Shown here: positions 6,133 to 9,310 of the stretch, in pieces
How the letters are laid out: each line of letters opens with the position of its first letter
Position numbering within the stretch: position 1 is the stretch's first letter
Source: Methanomassiliicoccaceae archaeon
GTDB taxonomy: Archaea; Thermoplasmatota; Thermoplasmata; Methanomassiliicoccales; Methanomethylophilaceae
NCBI GenBank assembly: GCA_009784745.1
Contig: WQXR01000045.1
Span: 1-9,310, forward strand
DNA: 9,310 bases
Reading direction: 5' to 3'
Notes under the pieces: model-generated
Databases searched by the model: none
Told to the model about the DNA's origin: nothing
The model's input: the letters and a program-made list of their open reading frames with translations, nothing else
Position numbers and translations under genes: made by a program

Positions 6133-8310
6133 ATGATAGACATACTGAATCCAGACTATTTGCTGTTCATGATCCCCGTCGCAGCCGTAGTGGCTGTCGC
6201 ATTCGCCTTGTACTTCTACAGGGACATCTTCTCGAAGGATACCGGAACTGCAGACATGCAGAAGATATCCAATGCAATAAGAGAAGGCGCGATGGCATAC
6301 TTGGCACGTCAATACAAGACGATCGGTATAATCAGCGTTATATTGGCAGCCATTTTGGGAATTGCCGGTGCATTCGGCGTGTTCGATGCAGTGGCACCTG
6401 CAGGAATATCTCCCAAATGGACAATAGCCTTAGCGTTCCTTATTGGTGCAGGATTTTCGATCCTGTCAGGATACATCGGTATGTACATATCGGTTAATGC
6501 CAACATAAGGACCGCAAGCGCTGCACGCAGGTCGCTGGGCGAAGCATTCAAATGCTCGTTCCGCGGCGGCGCGATCTCGGGTATTGCCGTTGCAACGCTC
6601 AGCCTGCTCGGTGTTTTCACACTCGTGGTGCTGTTCAACGCGTTCTTTGACGGGTTAATGATGCCAACACTTGAGACGATCATCGGATATGCATTCGGTG
6701 CATCATTCGCCGCGCTGTTCGCGCAACTCGGCGGAGGAATTTACACAAAGGCCGCGGATGTCGGTGCTGACCTTGTAGGAAAGGTAGAGGCAGGCATTCC
6801 GGAAGATGACCCGAGGAATCCGGCAGTTATTGCAGACCTCGTGGGAGACAACGTCGGTGACTGCGCAGGACGCGGTGCCGATATATTCGAGTCAACGGCA
6901 GCGGAGATAATCGGTGCGATGGTCATCGGTCTTGCGGCCTTCAAGATACTGGGCGACATAGGTTTCGCTACGGATGAGGCATGGTACTTCATGCCGCTTG
7001 TTCTGATAGCGTTCGGTCTGATCGCTTCATTGGTCGGAATATTCATCGTTCGCATGAAAGATGACAACACAGACATCTACAGGACACTGAATCTCGGATA
7101 TTACGTTACAGCGATACTGATAGTGATATCTTTAGCGTTCGTGACGTGGCACATGCTTCCGGAAGATCAGTGGTACTTCTTCTTCGGATGCGGTCTGATC
7201 GGAATAGGATTGGGAATTGCGATAATCTACATTACGCAGTACTACACCGCAGGTTCGTGGAGACCTGTTAAACAGATAGCGAAAGCGTCTGAAACAGGTC
7301 CCGCAACAAACGTCATCGAAGGTATAGCGATGGGTATGGAGACGACGGTCATGCCGGTTGTTGCAATAGTAATGGCAATAATCGGTACGTTCACACTCGG
7401 AACATTGGCCGCACCCACCGGAGCGGAATTCGAGTATGGTCTGTATGGTACTGCAATAGGTACAATAGCGATGTTAGCATCTTCGGCGTTCATTCTTGCG
7501 GAAGATACATTCGGCCCGATAACGGACAACGCCGGCGGTATCGCAGAGATGAGCAACCAGCCGAAAGAGGTACGTGACAGGACGGACAAATTAGATTCAG
7601 CCGGTAACACCACGAAAGCATTGACCAAGGGATACGCAATGGGATCCGCAGCATTGGCGGCTTTCCTGTTGTTCGCGGCATACTTCGAGATAGTCGCCAT
7701 AAAGTCGGGCTCAACGCTGAGTGCGGTGTTCCACGTGGATATCGCAGATCCGCTGATATTCGCCGGTGCATTGGTCGGCGGTATGCTCGTGTTCTTCTTC
7801 GCAGCACTTGCGATAAGGGCCGTAGGCACAGCCGCAGGCGCAATGATCGAAGAGGTCAGAAGGCAGTTCAGAGAGAACCCGGGCATAATGGAAGGAACGG
7901 CAGAACCGAGTTACAGCCAGTGTGTTGATATTGCAACACGCGGTGCGCTGAAAGCGATGGTTCTTCCCGCGCTCTTGCCGATAGTCGTTCCCGTGTCATT
8001 CGGAATAATATACAGATTCGCATTCCCTGAGATCGCCCCCATGGCGGTCGGTGCGCTGATCATGGTCGGCACAATAGTGGGAATACTCATGGCCAACTTC
8101 CTCAACAACGGAGGAGGCGCATGGGACAACGCTAAAAAGTATATTGAAGAGGGCAACCACGGCGGAAAGGGTTCGTCAGCACACGCTGCAGCGGTCGTTG
8201 GTGACACGATCGGTGATCCGTTCAAGGACACCGCCGGACCGTCGATACACGTGCTCGTGAAACTGCTGTCAACGATATGTCTGGTAACAGCCGTTCTGTT
8301 CATAGCGTAA
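6133..8310 (+). CDS. hppA: Membrane-bound proton-translocating pyrophosphatase, K+-independent type
   Basis: It couples PPi hydrolysis to ion export across the cell membrane, saving energy from biosynthetic PPi. The product is 725 aa with about 16 hydrophobic segments. PPi/Mg-binding blocks are intact: GGGIYTKAADVGADLVGK (200-217), EDDPRNP (224-230), DNVGDCAGRGAD (239-250), EDTFGPITDNAGGIAEM (457-473) and GDTIGDPFKDTAGPS (690-704). At the site that sets potassium dependence the sequence is GNTTKALTKG (491-500). K495 and T498 replace the Ala residues of K+-dependent enzymes, indicating a K+-independent pump; such enzymes are H+ pumps in known cases. The ATG at 6133 is preceded by AGGGGT at 6118-6123 (9-base gap). 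A frame extension to a TTG at 6103 adds 10 residues but lies upstream of the expected transcript start. Own promoter, single gene. Confidence 0.97.
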   Translation: MIDILNPDYLLFMIPVAAVVAVAFALYFYRDIFSKDTGTADMQKISNAIREGAMAYLARQYKTIGIISVILAAILGIAGAFGVFDAVAPAGISPKWTIALAFLIGAGFSILSGYIGMYISVNANIRTASAARRSLGEAFKCSFRGGAISGIAVATLSLLGVFTLVVLFNAFFDGLMMPTLETIIGYAFGASFAALFAQLGGGIYTKAADVGADLVGKVEAGIPEDDPRNPAVIADLVGDNVGDCAGRGADIFESTAAEIIGAMVIGLAAFKILGDIGFATDEAWYFMPLVLIAFGLIASLVGIFIVRMKDDNTDIYRTLNLGYYVTAILIVISLAFVTWHMLPEDQWYFFFGCGLIGIGLGIAIIYITQYYTAGSWRPVKQIAKASETGPATNVIEGIAMGMETTVMPVVAIVMAIIGTFTLGTLAAPTGAEFEYGLYGTAIGTIAMLASSAFILAEDTFGPITDNAGGIAEMSNQPKEVRDRTDKLDSAGNTTKALTKGYAMGSAALAAFLLFAAYFEIVAIKSGSTLSAVFHVDIADPLIFAGALVGGMLVFFFAALAIRAVGTAAGAMIEEVRRQFRENPGIMEGTAEPSYSQCVDIATRGALKAMVLPALLPIVVPVSFGIIYRFAFPEIAPMAVGALIMVGTIVGILMANFLNNGGGAWDNAKKYIEEGNHGGKGSSAHAAAVVGDTIGDPFKDTAGPSIHVLVKLLSTICLVTAVLFIA

Positions 8311-8329
8311 AACTACTTTAAAGATCAAC

Positions 8330-8352
8330 GCCGGACCGCGTTGCGGTCCGGC
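8330..8352 (+). terminator. Perfect 10-bp G/C-rich hairpin after hppA
   Basis: GCCGGACCGC, loop GTT, GCGGTCCGGC, 20 bases after the hppA stop. It has no following T-run, so it is not a classical intrinsic terminator. It may protect the mRNA 3' end or separate hppA from the convergent gene to its right. Confidence 0.55.
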
Positions 8353-8414
8353 AACATTTCCTTATTTCTCAAGAAGTCCATCCTGATCATTAATATCCGC
8401 TTTATGTTCCTGAA

Positions 8415-8497
8415 TTTACATTCTGTCACAGTCAGACGTGCTCCCGATCGAATGCAATTTATTATCGTAAATGACAGAACTTTTAACAAAATGTAAA
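8415..8497. repeat. Nested inverted repeats in the hppA / SLATT gap
   Basis: TTCTGTCA (8421-8428) matches TGACAGAA (8472-8479), and the overlapping TTTACATT (8415-8422) matches AATGTAAA (8490-8497), all as inverted copies. The rest of 8353-8569 shows no convincing gene. A TATATA motif near 8528 has no plausible gene after it. The repeats could be a small RNA fold or chance in A/T-rich DNA. Confidence 0.3.
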
Positions 8498-8569
8498 AGG
8501 AAAAAGGGTTTGAACAAAAGGTGCCGGATATATAGCAGAGATTCATTTTCCATTCATATCATTGCAGCT

Positions 8570-9205
8570 TTACTTCCTGTTGATATCTTCCTCTCCGTAA
8601 TCCTTTTTCACTTCCGGAATATTATCTATTTCCGCACAACGCAGGTATTTTCTTATCTGTTCCGCTTCGGCGAAGAATGTTTCCATTCGTTCCTCATCGG
8701 TCTCGCCGAACCATCCGGGGCGGTCAAGCATCCTCCTGTACATATCGCAGAACTCCGCTTTTCCGTGTTTGAATGTTTTGTAATTGTTCTCTATCTTGAG
8801 TGTCCTGTGGAATCCCAGCATTATTGCGGAATGCAGCGAGATGACGATCATGAATATCTTTGAATACGATTCGATATCAATTAACGTCAGCAGAACCGGA
8901 ATTGTGATTGATACAAGTAAGGTCCAGCATAGCGTATAGTAGTGGAACAGTCTGTTCCACTCCGCTCTTTTCTTCCAGTATTTCAGCGCACCTTCTATGC
9001 GTGAGAAATTCCGATTCAGCCGTTCTATGGTCTCCAGCGCTTCCTTGCTGCCCGCTTCGTACGAGCTGATGTAGGTCTTGAAGCGGTTCTCATCTTCATC
9101 CACCTCTATCTTTTTCAGTTTTACGACTATCACGGGCAAGAAGGTAACGAATGCGAGGATCACATACGCTATCGTCAGTATCAGCCAATCATCAACTCCG
9201 AACAT
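8570..9205 (-). CDS. SLATT-like (DUF4231-like) three-segment membrane protein
   Basis: A 211-residue membrane protein. TM1 is at about 7-28, followed by KLKK, then an acidic/charged, probably coiled-coil region (about 34-80). YWKKRAEWNRLFHYY (76-90) leads into TM2 (about 90-110) and TM3 (about 115-132). An amphipathic C-terminal tail (about 137-190) contains the E139-N-N-Y-K-T-F run. The YWKKRAEWN entry into two close TM helices followed by a long helical tail resembles SLATT domains, predicted pore-forming effectors linked to nucleotide-signalling defence systems. No cyclase, sensor or protease partner lies in the window, so an effector role is inference. The start is the ATG at 9205 (MFGVDDW): a TATA box sits 26 bases upstream, and a longer frame to 9298 would run through that promoter. 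Expressed leaderless and convergent with hppA. Confidence 0.65.
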   Translation of the reverse strand: MFGVDDWLILTIAYVILAFVTFLPVIVVKLKKIEVDEDENRFKTYISSYEAGSKEALETIERLNRNFSRIEGALKYWKKRAEWNRLFHYYTLCWTLLVSITIPVLLTLIDIESYSKIFMIVISLHSAIMLGFHRTLKIENNYKTFKHGKAEFCDMYRRMLDRPGWFGETDEERMETFFAEAEQIRKYLRCAEIDNIPEVKKDYGEEDINRK

Positions 9206-9222
9206 GAAACATGTATCGCGGT

Positions 9223-9237
9223 GTTTAAATATAAAAT
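9223..9237 (-). promoter_or_regulatory. TATA box of the SLATT-like gene
   Basis: The complement reads ATTTTATATTTAAAC, centred about 26 bases before the ATG at 9205, fitting a leaderless start. It excludes the longer reading frame that begins at 9298. Confidence 0.6.
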
Positions 9238-9267
9238 CAGTTCGCCAGAGAAAAAGAGAATGGACCG

Positions 9268-9275
9268 TATATAAA
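9268..9275. promoter_or_regulatory. Second TATA-like element near the right edge
   Basis: TATATAAA (TTTATATA on the complement). It could drive a rightward gene starting beyond the window or be an alternative leftward promoter for the SLATT-like gene with a leader of about 35 bases. The direction is not decidable from this window. Confidence 0.35.
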
Positions 9276-9310
9276 GGGAAACGACCCCGAACGTTCACCG
9301 ATCCTCTGAA

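Noticed and set aside
7242..7886. 214-codon minus-strand open frame
   Set aside because: It is antisense to the conserved core of hppA, and its Ala/Pro/Ser-rich product is a codon-bias shadow.
8325..8546. 73-codon minus-strand open frame
   Set aside because: It runs through the post-hppA hairpin and has no start signals or recognisable composition.
8471..8863. 130-codon plus-strand open frame
   Set aside because: It overlaps the SLATT-like gene in antisense, has no ribosome site or TATA at the right distance, and its sequence resembles no known protein.
8570..9310. A complete CBASS-like nucleotide-signalling system
   Set aside because: Only the possible effector is visible; no cyclase or accessory gene is in the window, so a system cannot be claimed.

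Overview
The window looks like chromosomal DNA of an archaeon, most likely a member of the Thermoplasmatota close to the Methanomassiliicoccales. The evidence is an archaeal-type deoxyhypusine synthase, an archaeal-style RNase P RNA, A/T-rich TATA boxes about 25 bases upstream of several start codons (some genes apparently leaderless), and a class II tRNA-Leu. The order-level placement is inference from overall protein flavour; no marker in the window proves it.

Layout from left to right. Positions 1-505 hold the 5' part of a leftward HAD phosphatase gene that runs off the window. Behind it, also leftward, is the RNase P RNA gene (about 551-861). A divergent promoter region separates it from a rightward 3-methyladenine DNA glycosylase I gene (tag, 992-1564). 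Positions 1565-1750 hold two palindromes and a terminator-like hairpin that may be an attenuator. Next comes a rightward AlbA_2/HATPase/winged-helix protein (1751-3286), which meets a leftward tRNA-Leu(GAG) with encoded CCA (3298-3384) tail to tail. A leftward two-gene operon follows: deoxyhypusine synthase (4445-5380) and, one base after its stop, a strongly diverged isocitrate/isopropylmalate/homoisocitrate dehydrogenase-like protein (3448-4443). Divergent from it is a small cysteine-rich MetV-like protein (5554-6015). A K+-independent H+-pyrophosphatase (6133-8310) follows, with a perfect hairpin just after its stop. The right edge carries a leftward three-segment membrane protein with a SLATT-like (DUF4231-like) domain (8570-9205).

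Most of the window is housekeeping: tRNA processing, translation factor modification, DNA repair and ion-gradient energetics. The most interesting parts are four. The dehydrogenase-like protein keeps the family fold but appears to have lost most catalytic and metal-binding residues while staying coupled to dys. A SLATT-type membrane protein stands alone. A MetV-like metal-cluster protein has no MetF beside it. The AlbA_2 regulator has a leader with mutually exclusive foldings. No CRISPR array, insertion sequence, integrase or complete defence operon is visible.
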